Origin: Medicago truncatula
Taxonomy: Eukaryota > Streptophyta > Magnoliopsida > Fabales > Fabaceae
Direction of reading: 5' to 3'
Assembly: GCF_003473485.1 (NCBI RefSeq)
Contig: NC_053042.1
Coordinates: forward strand, 37,662,762 to 37,726,761
DNA length: 64,000 nucleotides
Shown here: positions 1 through 11,791 of the stretch, one piece after another
Position numbering within the stretch: the stretch's first letter is position 1
Layout: each line of letters begins with the position of its first letter
The notes under the pieces: generated by a model
Seen by the model: only the letters and a program-made list of their open reading frames with translations
Database searches by the model: none
Told to the model about the DNA's origin: nothing
Translations under genes and position numbers: made by a program

Positions 1-1211
1 GGAAACATTAGATAGAACAGAAAACACATACAATTAACTAATAGTTGTAATATTTGTAAAAAAAAAAACTAATAGTTGTAATAAACTTTTTTCATTTGAG
101 TTGGTAGTGATTTTCCACAATGTTTAATTTCCGTTGAAACCGTACATCTAAGCTTTTCTAAAAAAAAAAAAAAACTTTTAGAAAAGCTTTTTTTAAAATT
201 TGATTAACAACATGGTATAGTCTGAATATTTGAACGACCTTGGACTAAATTAAAAGACCATCCCATCCCATCGGATTATGACTTAGATACCATACATTCC
301 CCATTTCAATTGTCCCTCTAATCTTATTCATATTCTCCACATGCTATGATATTTTTCTCCACTTTTTTGAGGTCTAGCTTATTAGTTTCAAATTTCATCA
401 GCGATCTGTCTATTCATTAATCAGACAACAAAAAGTCCCCGTAAATTACCATAAACTATTTCCAAGCATTAATTTCCTAACTACTTTCCTAAAAATAAAA
501 TAAAAAACAAAATTCAAACCACTTAGTACTCCCTCGTTTCTACAACGAGTGATCCATTTAGACTATGCGCATCATTCATATGACACAGTACTTTAATAAT
601 ATCTTTCTACTAATATATATAAAAGTAAAATGGCAATTTAGCCGTCTCAAATTATATATCATTTTAGTAATTTTACATAAATTAAAAAATATAGTTATTG
701 TTGTGTAGAAAAGAGTAATTATAATTTATTTTTTTTCATACGTAAATCAAAGATCAAACACATGATTAGTCTGGGGTTCAAATCCTAACCACTAGGCCTA
801 AATCATTGGTTAGGATTGGTGATAAATAAGCTCAAATTAAAGAATAATGATTTGACTTAAATTAAGCTACTAGTCCATTTAGGATAGTGTTTTTCAGGTG
901 AAATATTTGAAAATAAAAGTTATTATGGCGCATACATAAAAAATGCACATCATTTAATTATAACTTTTCTATTACTTTCTTTTACATGTGTTTAAATAAC
1001 ATTGTAAAACTTGTGTTCACCCAAGACTTTTTTTATTATGGTTAATATGAAAATTGAGAAGTTGCCTAACTTTGTTTACTACCGTGAAAAATTTAATCAT
1101 GTGACAAACATTATGACTGTCTGCTAAAGTTAATTAAAACGTATCTATCAAACAAAAGTTAATTAAAACATTTTCTACGAAAAATAGGTTAATTAGGAAA
1201 TTAATTTGATT
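1..1211. other. AT-rich intergenic DNA, no gene seen
   Basis: No convincing coding exon on either strand. A Stowaway/Tourist-like end (TACTCCCTCG) begins near 532, and a tRNA B-box-like string (GGTTCAAATCC) lies near 775, possibly an old SINE remnant. Neither can be delimited. Confidence 0.6.
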
Positions 1212-1500
1212 CGCGACCGTGTAGGATTGGGGGAGGGGTTTGTTGATAATTTAGGTCGGGTGGTGGGTGATGGGTTCTCTACGTTATTTTGACGAGATCT
1301 TTGATTGGATGGAGACTTGTTTAATGTAAAGTTTTAGAAGGTTGTACGAGTTAGTTGAGAACAAATATGTGACGATAGCATATATGTTATCTTTGGGTTG
1401 GAGCGTGGGTGGTGAGGCGTGAAAGTGGATGAGGAGATTATTGGTGTGGGAGGAAGAACATGTGAAGGATTGTAGTAGACTGTTAACTTCTATTCAATTA
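1212..1500 (+). mobile_element. LINE fragment, C-terminal part of the reverse transcriptase ORF
   Basis: The plus strand reads in pieces as the region between reverse transcriptase and the zf-RVT domain of plant L1-type LINEs: a 'GxGFVDNLGRVVGDG' stretch, then 'YELVENKYVTIA', then 'SLGWSVGGEAWKW' and a 'RLLVWEEE' stretch. Several in-frame stops and at least one frame change show it is a dead fragment. No poly-A tail or target duplication could be fixed. Confidence 0.6.
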
Positions 1501-1539
1501 AGAGAAATTTGTAATGTGATTAGAAGCCACTAGCATGAT

Positions 1540-1960
1540 CAAAATATGGGTTGCACGACTGCAAAATCCCTCAAAACATTGATAGTTGTTTGGTATTCAT
1601 TCCTACAAATTGGACAATTGGGAATAATCTCACTCCAAAATATTTTCATAAGAAAAGTTTCATTCATTTTACGAGGACTTCTAATGCCAAGCCCCACCAT
1701 TAATTTCATGCATATTGCATAGCTCCCTTGTAATCAATCAAATAAGGTTTAAAAGTTTGATCAGTCTCGCCCCCACAATAAGCCTCTTTAATATTTTTTC
1801 CATCTCACCACGTAAAGTTTTTGGCAGCTTTGTATATTACCTTTGGTAGTAAGGAATTTAGTTAGGAACAGACTAAGTGAGGGTAAGTCTTTTGGCCAAG
1901 TCAAGGCACTGATATTTCCAACCACTCAATTTGTTTTGAATTTCCCAATAGCATGGAGAT
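1540..1960 (-). mobile_element. LINE fragment in opposite orientation
   Basis: The minus strand gives 'LGIRSPRKMNETFLMK' followed by 'CPICRNEYQTTINVLRDF', which matches the part of plant LINE proteins leading into the zinc-binding/RNase H-like end ('CPxC...E(T/S)xxHxLRDC'). Stops and gaps show decay. It faces the LINE fragment just upstream, so the two are separate insertions or an inverted rearrangement. Confidence 0.55.
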
Positions 1961-2797
1961 CATTTATGAGTTGTAGATCGACGTTCTTGGAGAAGAAAAT
2001 TTAAGTCTTTTTTTGGTTGTTGATTTTTTGACGTGAGGAGGCTTCACATAATATAAAAATCCAAGCAATGCACAATACAAGTATACAACGATCCAAGAAG
2101 AAAATTGTCAGCAAAAAGAAGATGGATAATTTGGGTCCCTATCTACTTGTACGCATATGTTTCCAATAGTTAACAGATTTTAATATAAGTAAATGTTTAT
2201 ATAGTAACAATTAGGGAAATATTAACTAGTGCTTTCAGGATACTCTTTAACGACTATAAGTAGAAAGTATTTATGAAAAAATATGTAATCAATGCATTGA
2301 AAATCGAAATATTTGACTTTTTAAAAAAATAATTACTTATTTTAAAATGCTTAAAGAGTGCTCAAGGGGCACTCCTAAACAAGACCCTAACAATTAACTA
2401 TAAAAAATGTCAAAACACTTTATGTTGCCACTTAAAAATTCAATTTTGGTTTCTTCATAACTTCAATTAATGAAAATTAAATTTTTAACTATTAATTTTA
2501 TTATTAATAATATTTTTTTAGTAGATAAGTTAAATGACATCTAATCATTAAAACTCGCACACAGTTGGGTTAAGACTTGCGGACAAAATTTAATTACTAT
2601 TTTTTGTAATTAGCATAATTTATCAATTTTAATCATTTGTTCAATATTTTATTCATATTTTTGGTAAAATTCAATCTTTATATTTAATTTATTTTGGTTC
2701 ATAGTTTATAGTATGTTGTTAAATAAATTGAGAATAATATAAAATGAGCTAAAAGTTTACCAAGGGAAAAAGAGTGCAAAAATAATATAAAAGTTAA
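1961..2797. other. AT-rich intergenic DNA
   Basis: Very AT-rich, with only short frames lacking recognisable motifs. No gene, RNA or delimited repeat seen. Confidence 0.55.
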
Positions 2798-2798
2798 C

Positions 2799-5700
2799 AT
2801 AAAAAGAGAAAGGAACGAAGCTACATATATTAAAAGTTTTATTATACGTAACTTTAAAAAAAATATTTGTGTTTTACTATATGTCATTTTATAATATCAA
2901 TATATTATTAAATTTTCTTTTCCTGGCATAAGGGTGTAAAAAAGACTTCCTTTTTAACACACTTTTAACTCCCACTCTCTTATTGAGTGAAAATAACTTG
3001 AGTTTCAGATTTTGAAAATAAATCTCACCTAAGTGATGAAATCCATTTGAATTTCAAACAATAATAGATGAAATATGTTATAAAGAAACCTTTCTTAACA
3101 TTTATCTTCCTATCATACCTTTTAATTAATTATGACGCTATATAAATTATCTTAATCTCTCTTTTTAATGTCATTAATGAATAATGGGGTATAATTTTAT
3201 AAAATCATTAGTAAATTCTCTTTGAAATACAAAATCAACTACATTTAGGGCAAACAAATAATCATTTTCGTTTTAAAAGTGTAACGAGTAGTCACAATAA
3301 TCATTCAATGTAGAGAAATTGTAAAATAGTCATTGATTGTACACTTAATTAGTCAAAATAGTCTATGACGAGAACAAATGTTCATGTTTATAATAAAGAA
3401 ATGGTTACATCATTCATGCCTACTCTTCATTTTAACCCTTCGTGCGTTAACCAACTACTCTTCGACCCTTCAATAGTCCACGGCCATGTCGTTAAAAGAA
3501 ATATTTTTACATTATTGATTATTTTAAATAACGGAGTGCACAATCATAAACTATTTTATAATTTTGTTATATTGAAAGACTATTGTAACTATTAAAAAAT
3601 GAAAATGACTATTTAACCGATGTCACCCGAATACGAGTTAAGGAAATATCAAAACAATTTATTTTTATAATAAAATACAGAGGGAGCAGTATTTTTAAGT
3701 GTTCTCTACATAAAACAACAAAGAAATAATTATTTTGGTCCTTGAATGTGTAACAAGTAGTCACAATAGTTCTTCAATGTATCGAAATTTCAAAACAGTA
3801 TTTGATTCTGCACTTCGTTAGTCAAAATAGTCTCTGATATTAAAATGCTCCATTAATATTGTCATATTAGTCGTTCAATTTATATACTTATTGTAACATC
3901 AGTTCTTATAAGTACTTACTTACTGTCATTTCAATCTGATATAAAAAGAGTTATCATGAACATTGATAAATTGTTTTAGCGTGAAAGACTATATTGACTA
4001 ACAAAGTTTACAATGAGAAATTATTTTGAATATTTGATATATTGATGGACTATCGTAATTACTCGTTACACACTCAGAGATGAAAGTGATTGCTGCCCTC
4101 TAAAACAATATTTTGGGGTAGTAGTCACTTTGATCTGTGAATATGCAATGATTAGTCACAGTAGTCCCTCAATGTATCAAAATTCCATAATAGTCCCGAT
4201 TGAGCACTCTGTTAGTCAAAATAGTTCCTGACACTAAAATAATCTTTCAATGTTCACAATAAATCTTTTCATATAGCGACTGAAATGATAATAAGTAAAT
4301 ACTTAAAAAGACTGATATGATAAAAAATAAGTATATTGAATGATTAATATGACAATATTAATGAAACATCAAAGACTATTTTGACTAACAAAGTGACGAT
4401 TATAGACTATTTTATAATCTTGATACATAGTATTGTGATTGTTATCAAGCATTAAGGATCAAATGGTTTTTTTTTTTGGGAAGGGGGATCAAATGACTAC
4501 TACCCACAATATTTTTTTGAACCATTTTTGTCGAATTTAGCATAAAAAGAGAAAGGAACGAAGTTACATATATTAAAAGTTTTATTATACGTAACTTTAA
4601 ATATTTGTGTTTTACTATATGTCACTTTATAATATCAATATATTATTAAATTTTCTTTTCCTGGCATAAGGGTGTAAAAAAGACTTCCTTTTTAACACAC
4701 TTTTAACTCCCACTCTCTTATTGAGTGAAAATAACTTGAGTTTCAGATTTTGAAAATAAATCTCACCTAAGTGATGAAACCCATTTGAATTTCAAACAAT
4801 AATAGATGAAATATGTTATAAAGAAAGCTTTCTTAACATTTATCTTCCTATCATACCTTTTAATTAATTATGACGCTATATAAATTATCTTAATCTCTCT
4901 TTTTAATGTCACTAATGAATAATGGGGTATAATTTTATAAAATCATTAGTAAATTCTCTTTGAAATACAAAATCAACTACATTTAGGGCAAACAAATAAT
5001 CATTTTCGTTTTAAAGGTGTAACGAGTAGTCACAATAATCATTCAATGTAGATAAATTGTAAAATAGTCATTGATTGTACACTTAATTAGTCAAAATAGT
5101 CTATGAAGAGAACAAATGTTCATGTTTCTAATAAAGAAATGGTTACATCATTCATGCCTACTCTTCATTTTAACCCTTCGTACGTTAACCAACTACTCTT
5201 CGACCCTTCAATAGTCCACGGCCATGTCGTTAAAAGAAATATTTTAACATTATTGATTATTTTAAATAACGGAGTGCACGATCATAAACTATTTTATAAT
5301 TTTGTTATATTAAAAGACTATTGTAACTATTAAAAAATGAAAATTACTATTTAACCGATATCACCCGAATACGAGTTAAGGAAATATCAAAACAATTTAT
5401 TTTTATAATAAAATACAGAGGGAGCAGTATTTTTAAGTGTTCTCTACATAAAACAACAAGGAAATAATTATTTTGGCCCTTGAATGTGTAACGAGTAGTC
5501 ACAATAGTTCTTCAATGTATCGAAATTTCAAAACAGTATTTGATTCTGCACTTCGTTAGTCAAAATAGTCTCTGATATTAAAATGCTCCATTAATATTGT
5601 CATATTAGTCGTTCAATTTATATACTTATTGTTACAATTCTTATAAGTACTTACTTACTATCATTTCAATATGATATAAAATGAGTTATCATGAACATTG

Positions 5701-6280
5701 ATAAATTGTTTTAGCATGAAAGACTATATTGACTAACAAAGTTTACAATGAGAAATTATTTTGAATATTTGATATATTGATGGACTATCGTAATTACTCG
5801 TTACACACTCAGAGACGAAAGTGATTGCTGCCCTCTAAAACAATATTTTGGAGTAGTAGTCACTTTGATATGTGAATATGCAATAATTAGTCACAGTAAT
5901 ACCTCAATGTATCAAAATTCCATAATAGTCCCGATTGAGCACTCTGTTATTCAAAATAGTCCCTGACTAAAATAATCTTTTAATGTTCACAATAAATCTT
6001 TTCATATAGCGACTGAAATGATAATAAGTAAATACTGATATGATAAGAAATAAGTATATTGAAGGATTAATATGACAATATTAATGAAACATTTCAACCT
6101 CAAAAACTATTTTGATTAACAAAATGATGATTAGAGACTATTTTATAATCTTGATATATTGAATAAGTATTGTGATTGTTATCAAGCATTAAGGATCAAA
6201 TGGTTTTTTTTTTTTTGGGAAGGGGGATCAAATGACTATTACCCACAATATTTTTTTGAACCATTTTTGTCGAATTTAGC
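2799..6280. repeat. Tandem direct duplication, two 1.74-kb copies
   Basis: Copy 1 runs from about 2799 to 4541 and copy 2 from about 4542 to 6280. Both begin 'TAAAAAGAGAAAGGAACGAAG' less its last base and end 'CCATTTTTGTCGAATTTAGC'. They are nearly identical, with small indels and scattered substitutions. Each unit contains degenerate inverted segments of the type 'TTAGTCAAAATAGTC...TTTTGACTAACAAAG', so the unit itself seems built from older inverted-repeat elements. A 76-residue frame occurs in both copies (3365-3595 and 5103-5333) but resembles nothing I know and is probably fortuitous. Copy 2 ends about 120 bp before the ADF start codon, so the duplication forms the distal promoter of that gene. 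Confidence 0.9.
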
Positions 6281-6400
6281 TTAGGTGACTGGTCGCATTT
6301 TCTCCTTTTTCATCTCCACACAATTCTCTCTCTCCTCTCACTTTCTCTCTCTACAAATCCATCTAAATTCTTGACTCTTCACTGTAGCAGCTTCATAGCT

Positions 6401-9400
6401 ATGGCTTTCAGAATGGGAGTTGGAGGGGTAAGCTTCCATTTTCATTCTATCAGTTACTTTTTTATTTTTAATTTTCCTTAAGACCATGCTGATTTTGGTT
6501 TGATTTCATCGAATGTTGTTGTTTTTGTCGGATTTTGTTGGTTGCATGGCTGATTTTGTTGTTCTTCTCACTACAAATTTTGGGTCTCAGTTTTTATTTT
6601 GCTTTGCGGTTGATTCCTCATGTTATGTGGTTTTTCTTGTTTTGAATATATCATATATTTTTCAATCATATGTTTTTATTTTCTTGATTCGATGTTAAAA
6701 TGTCTCATAAGACCTATCTCAACTGACAATGCTGATATTGTGTGTTAGACCCTTTCGCTCGGAAACGATTGTGAAAGAAAAAACAATTTTAAAGATATTG
6801 TAGATGTTGTTTCTCACTTCTTTTTTTCAAAAGAAATTTGTCTACATTTGAATAAAATTTTCTGAGGGCATGTCTTTAGTACTTTGTTGGACTGGTGATT
6901 ATTAAGCTTTGAAATGACCAAAATGCGAAGATGTATGTTTTGTTTAAATTGCAATGGTGTTAAGAAATTAGGCTTGATTTTGTCAAATGAAATCTTGTGC
7001 GGTACTTCATTTTTCGTCATGCATGAAGTTGCTTTGAGTTACAAGTAGCTTTAAGGATGCCCATGTTTGCTCTCTTTCTATGGTGTCAGAAACCTGTGAA
7101 GCACATACACCAGACATGACACTGACACCAATGCTAGTAGCAATATATAAGTGATTGAATGTAGTTACATGTGTCAGACACTAGACACCCCTTTGATATG
7201 ATTATTAAGTGTTGGGATCCGGATCCTCTAAAGCGAGCAATTTAGTTTAGAGTGCAAACTGAGTAATATCAATCAAGTTAAATGTAGATATTGTAGGTAC
7301 ATTATAACAAACCACAAGTTAAAATAACAACCCTTGAGTTTCTGACTTTATACTTTAGTCACTTTAGAGGATCCAAATCCGAAGTGTAGTCATAAACTTC
7401 TCTTAAGCTAGACAAGTAGACACTTACTGTCAACTTTGACTTATTTTTTGCACATTTTGTGCCCTGGAGTAAGATATATCTCATGACACGGGAATACTTA
7501 CAGTTTCCCCTTTTTGATTGGTGATTTAGTTATATTTTCTTGACATAAAGAGCTTTTAAATTAAAAATAAAAAGAAGCAATCGTTTTCTTCAAAATAATG
7601 CTCTGCAAAACATGCTGTTTTCCTCATTGCTGGGATTCATTTCATTGAAAGGACTTTAGTATTCTTTTTTGGGGGATTTGATTATATGGTTTGAAAAAAG
7701 GATTGGAATTTCGTGTAACTAATATGTGGATTTGTTGTAGGGAAATGCATCTTCTGGGATGGGTGTTGCTGAGCAGAGCGTAAGCACATTTCAGGAATTG
7801 CAGAGGAAGAAAGTATATCGCTATGTGATTTTCAAAATTGATGAGAAAAAGAAAGAGGTTGTGGTCGAAAAAACTGGAGGCCCTTCTGAGAGCTATGATG
7901 ATTTCACTGCATCCTTGCCTGAAAATGATTGTAGATATGCAGTCTTTGACTTTGATTTCGTGACTGCTGAGAACTGCCAAAAGAGCAAAATCTTTTTTAT
8001 CGCATGGTCAGTTACCTAGTTTCTTGTACAGTCATAGATTCTGTATATTAACTTGCTCAATTTTTCTTGCATTGGTTTTAGTATACAGTGTGTTACATAT
8101 GTATCTATTGTGTTTGGATGTTGCATGCTTGCATTCAATTCAAGTCTTAAAACACTGATTTATTTTATATATCAAGACAAAAATCTGAATGAGGGCACTG
8201 TAATGATACAATTCTCTAGGATATTGTCTTCATTTCATTCATCTATCTTATTCACTTTCATAGCATAATCAATCTATTCTTCATAATGCCTATTCTTAAT
8301 CTTCATGGGTGTGTGACTCAAGTGTTCAGAGCACGACTTTTTTGCATAATCTATTTAGTTTTATTAGATAGCGAGCATATTGCTAATTTATTAGGGTATA
8401 TGCCAAGCTGTATTTTCAAATTGAGTAGGGGTAAGTTCTTGAATTGTTTGTATGGGATTAAGCATTACTATAGTACCTTGTTGAACTGGGGACTGCATTT
8501 TAGACTTTAAAATCATTTCAAATTCCAGACTCTTGATAAAAAATGCTTTTGATATTTGGCAAAAAGTATTACTAACCACTTGAACCGTTTGCATAAACCC
8601 ATAGCCTTCCAAAAGGGTTTTTTATTTGACACAACCCTGCTATAATCAACTGTTATTTTACACTGTTTTTAGACCCCTTTCTTTAGTACTTAGTAGTAGT
8701 TGGTTGTATTTTTCAGATTTACATTACTTGATTATATTTGTCTGTGTCACCAAATTCTTGTGATAGTTGTCTTTCCTTTCCATTCACATGAATTATTGTG
8801 ATAGGACCGGGGATGAGAATGCGGGCCCAAACAGGCAATTAGTTGATCAGTTGTCCAAATCCATTGTGTGGGGTGTGATGTTAGAAGAATGTAGGAAATG
8901 GAGGGAAAATAATGTGACGTGGCAGGGGATGGGGAGTGAGCAAGTGTGTTGTGTCGTGCGACCATCCTATTATAAGCGGGTAGGAAGGAGAGAAAGGCAG
9001 GCAGTGTGATGTACTGTTTCTGTTTGGCCAGAGAACTGTATTTTATCTGAGAGGAGCCTAGCTATGTGGGTAGAGGAGGATTCATCCCTTTCTACAATTT
9101 ACTTTCGTTACCATCAATAATATTCTGCAATTGTTTTTCAGTCTTCCAAATTACTGTTAATTCTGTGTGTTTGGTATCGGGTTCGCTTCATACTGTGTCA
9201 CAGTGGCTACATATGGTATCTTGAACTATCTCTCAACCCTTTATTTATTTTTGTGTTGATTTTTCTTTTGGGTGTTTAATTAGTTTATATAATTTAGGCA
9301 TCATGGTCTCAAGATCGACAATCTTAAAAAAAACTTGGTTTAAACTAGTATTGCCAATAGCAGATTGCAAAAAATAGCGGTTTGTTCAAATTCTGTTACG

Positions 9401-9784
9401 CTACAATACTTTAATGTCCCTATTTTCTGCTTGCAGAGAAAATTCACTTTTTTTTTTTTTTTTTTTTTTTTTTTCTGCTTACATATGGAGAGGTCATCTC
9501 TCTCCACACTACTTTGCAGAGAAAACTCGCCTTTCATTTACCATGTTTCGTTAAACCAGAGGAAGTTATAATTTGACAATTTTTTTGTTGCCTTTATCTT
9601 GCTTGAGTTTACTAATGGATTATTGTTTTACAGGTCTCCTTCCGTAGCTCGTATTCGTCCGAAGATGCTTTATGCAACATCAAAGGACAGGTTCAGAAGG
9701 GAGCTGCAGGGAATCCACTATGAGATTCAGGCAACAGACCCAACAGAGATGGAACTCGAAGTCCTCCAGGAGCGTGCAAACTAA
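6401..9784 (+). CDS. ADF6: Actin-depolymerizing factor (ADF/cofilin), ADF6 type
   Basis: Binds G- and F-actin, severs filaments and speeds turnover in the cytoplasm and nucleus. Three coding exons: 6401-6427, 7741-8006 and 9634-9784, summing to 444 nt and a 147-residue protein. Exon 1 encodes only nine residues (MAFRMGVGG), typical of plant ADFs; donors are GTAAGC and GTCAGT, and the last splice divides the Trp codon of 'FFIAW'. Visible family landmarks are '[20 protein letters not shown]' near the N terminus with the regulatory Ser region, '[12 protein letters not shown]', '[20 protein letters not shown]', and the actin-binding long helix '[20 protein letters not shown]'. The C-terminal 'EVLQERAN' and the extended N terminus fit Arabidopsis ADF6 better than other subclasses. 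Pyrimidine-rich sequence at 6315-6355 looks like 5'UTR. Intron 1 carries a MITE and intron 2 a poly-T tract and LTR-like sequence. Confidence 0.96.
7214..7381. mobile_element. MITE in ADF intron 1
   Basis: Imperfect terminal inverted repeats 'GGATCCTCTAAAG' (left) and 'CTTTAGAGGATCC' (right) bound about 168 bp of AT-rich DNA. Relatives occur at 44321-44461 and in a DRIP intron at 46148-46300, sharing 'GAGTAATATCAATC' and the 'CTCACTTTA' right end. Confidence 0.65.
8800..9165 (+). mobile_element. Possible LTR-retroelement terminal repeat remnant in ADF intron 2
   Basis: A GC-richer block inside the AT-rich intron contains 'GGGCCCAAACAGGCAA', a TATA-like 'TATTATAAGCGGG', a purine-rich leader and a tail 'TTACTTTCGTTACCATCAAT' followed by 'AATATTCTGCAATTG', the texture of Copia-type LTR leaders and 3' ends. 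No clear ends or target duplication were found. An 80-codon frame within it (8767-9009) is unlikely to be a gene. Confidence 0.35.
9450..9474 (+). repeat. Poly-T tract in ADF intron 2
   Basis: An uninterrupted run of about 25 T sits upstream of exon 3. It may be the A-tail of a reverse-oriented retroposed fragment. Sequence beside it (9345-9410) is related, in inverse orientation, to a block in a DRIP intron near 47165-47225 that contains 'GTAGCGTAACAGAATTT'. Confidence 0.7.
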
Positions 9785-10149
9785 GCACCTAAACAAACTG
9801 AAAGGGTTATGTCTAAGTGGTGTAGTTAGGATATCTTAGACCTCAAGAAATGTTTTCAACAAATACCCTTTAAGTAGTATTATTATGGTCTTGTCTTCTC
9901 TGACATATTTCATATAAGTAGCTTAGTTCAACTATTCAAGTAAATAACATTCACCTGTGAAGGCTGATACTGATATGGGTTCTTGCCTAAGAGACCCCTC
10001 TGCAGAGGAATTTTAGCTGTTCCTTATTGCCATATGATGGTTCTCAGGTGGAATTAATATGCTTATTTTATGGATATTTGAACTTAAAGTATGTATTTGG
10101 TGTGTCATATTTGTTGCCTGTTTCTTATTCTTCTAGCTAATATATTTTT

Positions 10150-10160
10150 GTCCCACATCG
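10150..10160 (+). promoter_or_regulatory. Plant snRNA-type upstream sequence element (USE)
   Basis: GTCCCACATCG is an exact match to the plant USE consensus (RTCCCACATCG) that drives snRNA, U3, U6 and MRP RNA genes. It lies about 25 bp before a TATA-like box. That close spacing is the Pol III arrangement; Pol II snRNA genes have about 33-34 bp. Confidence 0.9.
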
Positions 10161-10184
10161 TTAATATCAACTATTGTAATATTG

Positions 10185-10193
10185 TTTATAATA
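10185..10193 (+). promoter_or_regulatory. TATA-like box of the MRP RNA gene
   Basis: TTTATAATA lies about 25 bp downstream of the USE and about 27-30 bp upstream of the inferred RNA start, matching the Pol III USE/TATA layout of plant small RNA genes. Confidence 0.8.
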
Positions 10194-10219
10194 AGCTAGA
10201 GTGAACATAGTGCAACACA

Positions 10220-10474
10220 TGGATTGAGACGATGTGGATGGGCCCATGCTAAGTGCTGGGCTCAGGAAAGTCCCCGGGCCCAATCTGCAGAAATGCAGGC
10301 CTGGAAACAGGTAAATCTTTGAGCTGGGGCTGGTTTCACACTTTCGGGTGTGAGGGCTGAGACAAGTGTGGAGCCTTTGCCAGTGCCGCCAAAGAAAATT
10401 GGCCGATTCATACAGTCATTCACATGGATGGTCCTTGCGACTAACAGAACGGGGCTTATGTCTCCAATCCAACA
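10220..10474 (+). ncRNA. RNase MRP RNA gene
   Basis: Not protein coding. The RNA is the catalytic-core RNA of RNase MRP, a nucleolar enzyme that processes pre-rRNA. The transcript contains CR-I (AGGAAAGTCCCCGG, 10264-10277) and CR-V (ACAGAACGGGGCTTA, 10444-10458). Together they form helix P4: AAG and CCCCG at 10268-10276 pair perfectly with CGGGGCTT at 10450-10457, leaving the universally conserved bulged U at 10271. The ends pair as P1: GGATTG (10221-10226) with CAATCC (10465-10470), and AGAC (10227-10230) with GTCT (10460-10463). Hairpins CCTG-GAAA-CAGG and CACAC-TTTCG-GGTGTG lie between. Length of about 255 nt matches the known plant MRP RNA (about 260 nt). Plant nuclear RNase P is protein-only (PRORP), so MRP rather than RNase P RNA is the logical call. 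Ends are good to a few bases only. Confidence 0.88.
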
Positions 10475-10475
10475 A

Positions 10476-10485
10476 TTTTTTTTTT
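10476..10485 (+). terminator. Pol III terminator of the MRP RNA gene
   Basis: A run of ten T follows the 3' strand of P1 by about five bases, the expected Pol III stop signal. Confidence 0.85.
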
Positions 10486-11076
10486 GGAATATTTTGAAAG
10501 AACACATTAATCATATTTCTTTTGTATAAATCATTCTAGACTTAAAAAGATCAATTAGTTAAAAGATTTCGTTTTTCTGACATGCTAACTTGTGTCCAAT
10601 GACACATGTTAAGGAACACAAATGATATTAAGTATTGAAAAATGCAGTTTAGAGCGTACGAGGGATTTACACAAGTCTTAACCATGATACAGAAGAAAAT
10701 GGTGAAAAAACAAGTATTGGAAAAGTCGTATTATAGAACCCGCGGAAGGGATGATCCTCCTCCACTTGTCCTTACTCGCTGCTTAGCAAAAATAAAATAA
10801 AATAACTAAAATTTTAGTTTTTGTCGCGTCCATTATCCCCTAGTTTATATTATCCTCAAACAATTTTACAATCAAACACAATACAATTAAAATTGTTCTA
10901 CATTTTATTTTTAACACATCAAACACACTCTAAAGAGTTTAACAACTAAGTAAAATATAGAAGATCTTGTAAAAAAAATATAAAACAAAGAAGGACTAAA
11001 TTATTATTAGTTTAATTTTTATACATTGTTAGTCTAAACAAAATTACGCTTAAAAAAGGGTTAAATATGTTTTTAG
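10486..11076. other. Intergenic DNA
   Basis: AT-rich, no gene or delimited repeat seen. Confidence 0.5.
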
Positions 11077-11322
11077 TCCCTATAAAATTACAAGCTTTCC
11101 AGTTTAATCCCTACAATTTTTTTATTCACTTTTAGTCCTTATTTACATTTTATAGGGACTATTTTGGAGAAGTAAAAGTGTTCATTTTTTGTAATAAAGT
11201 TTCAAAATAGTGACCATTCTTACAAACTACAATATTATGGAGGGCTAAAATCACCATTAAAATTTTATACGGACTAAACTTTAAAACTTGTGATTTTGTA
11301 GGACTAAAAACATATTTAACCC
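11077..11322. mobile_element. Short inverted-repeat element (MITE)
   Basis: Left end GGGTTAAATATGTTTTTAG and right end CTAAAAACATATTTAACCC are inverse copies enclosing about 246 bp. It belongs to the 'TTTTTAGTCCCT' class of legume inverted-repeat elements. A-rich flanks prevent a firm target duplication. Confidence 0.75.
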
Positions 11323-11414
11323 TAAAAAAAATACTCCCTCTATTTCATTTTTAAGTGTCATTTTATAATTGTACACTCAAATTAAGGAAGTCGGTTTTTG
11401 ATGTTTTATTTTTA

Positions 11415-11791
11415 GGCTAAATTGCATTTTTGGTCCCTTAACTATTTAGGTAGTATCGCTTTGGTCCCTTAATTAAAATTCGATTTATTTTGGTCCTTTA
11501 ACTTCTCCCAGTTACACATTTTTGTCTTTTCCGTTAGTTTTAATTCAAAAACGTTAGCTTTTCTTCATCTTCTTCTCATCTTCATACCATCTCCATCAAC
11601 CTTCAACAACAAGAACCTCAGAAAAATTCCAGAACAAAATGAAGAAAACCTAACGTTTTTGAATTAAAACTAACGGAAAAGACTAAAATGTGTAACGGAG
11701 AGAAGTTAAGGGACCAAAATAAATCGAATTTTAATTAAGGGACCAAAACGATACTACCTAAATAGTTATGGGACCAAAATACAATTTAGCC
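11415..11791. mobile_element. Long-TIR MITE, Mutator-like
   Basis: Inverted repeats of about 135 bp start GGCTAAATTGCATTTTTGG and end CCAAAATACAATTTAGCC. They reach inwards to ACGTTAGC on the left and CTAACGTTT on the right, leaving a spacer of about 100 bp. Arms are close to identical. Flanking 9-mers are T-rich and do not match cleanly. Confidence 0.8.

Noticed and set aside
3365-5333. Two near-identical 76-residue frames (3365-3595, 5103-5333)
   Set aside because: They simply mirror the tandem duplication; no motif, and the region is made of inverted-repeat element remnants.
8767-9009. 80-residue frame in ADF intron 2
   Set aside because: Lies wholly inside an intron with normal splice sites, in LTR-like sequence; no recognisable protein.
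10262-10507. 81-residue antisense frame over the MRP RNA gene
   Set aside because: Explained by the structured RNA on the other strand.
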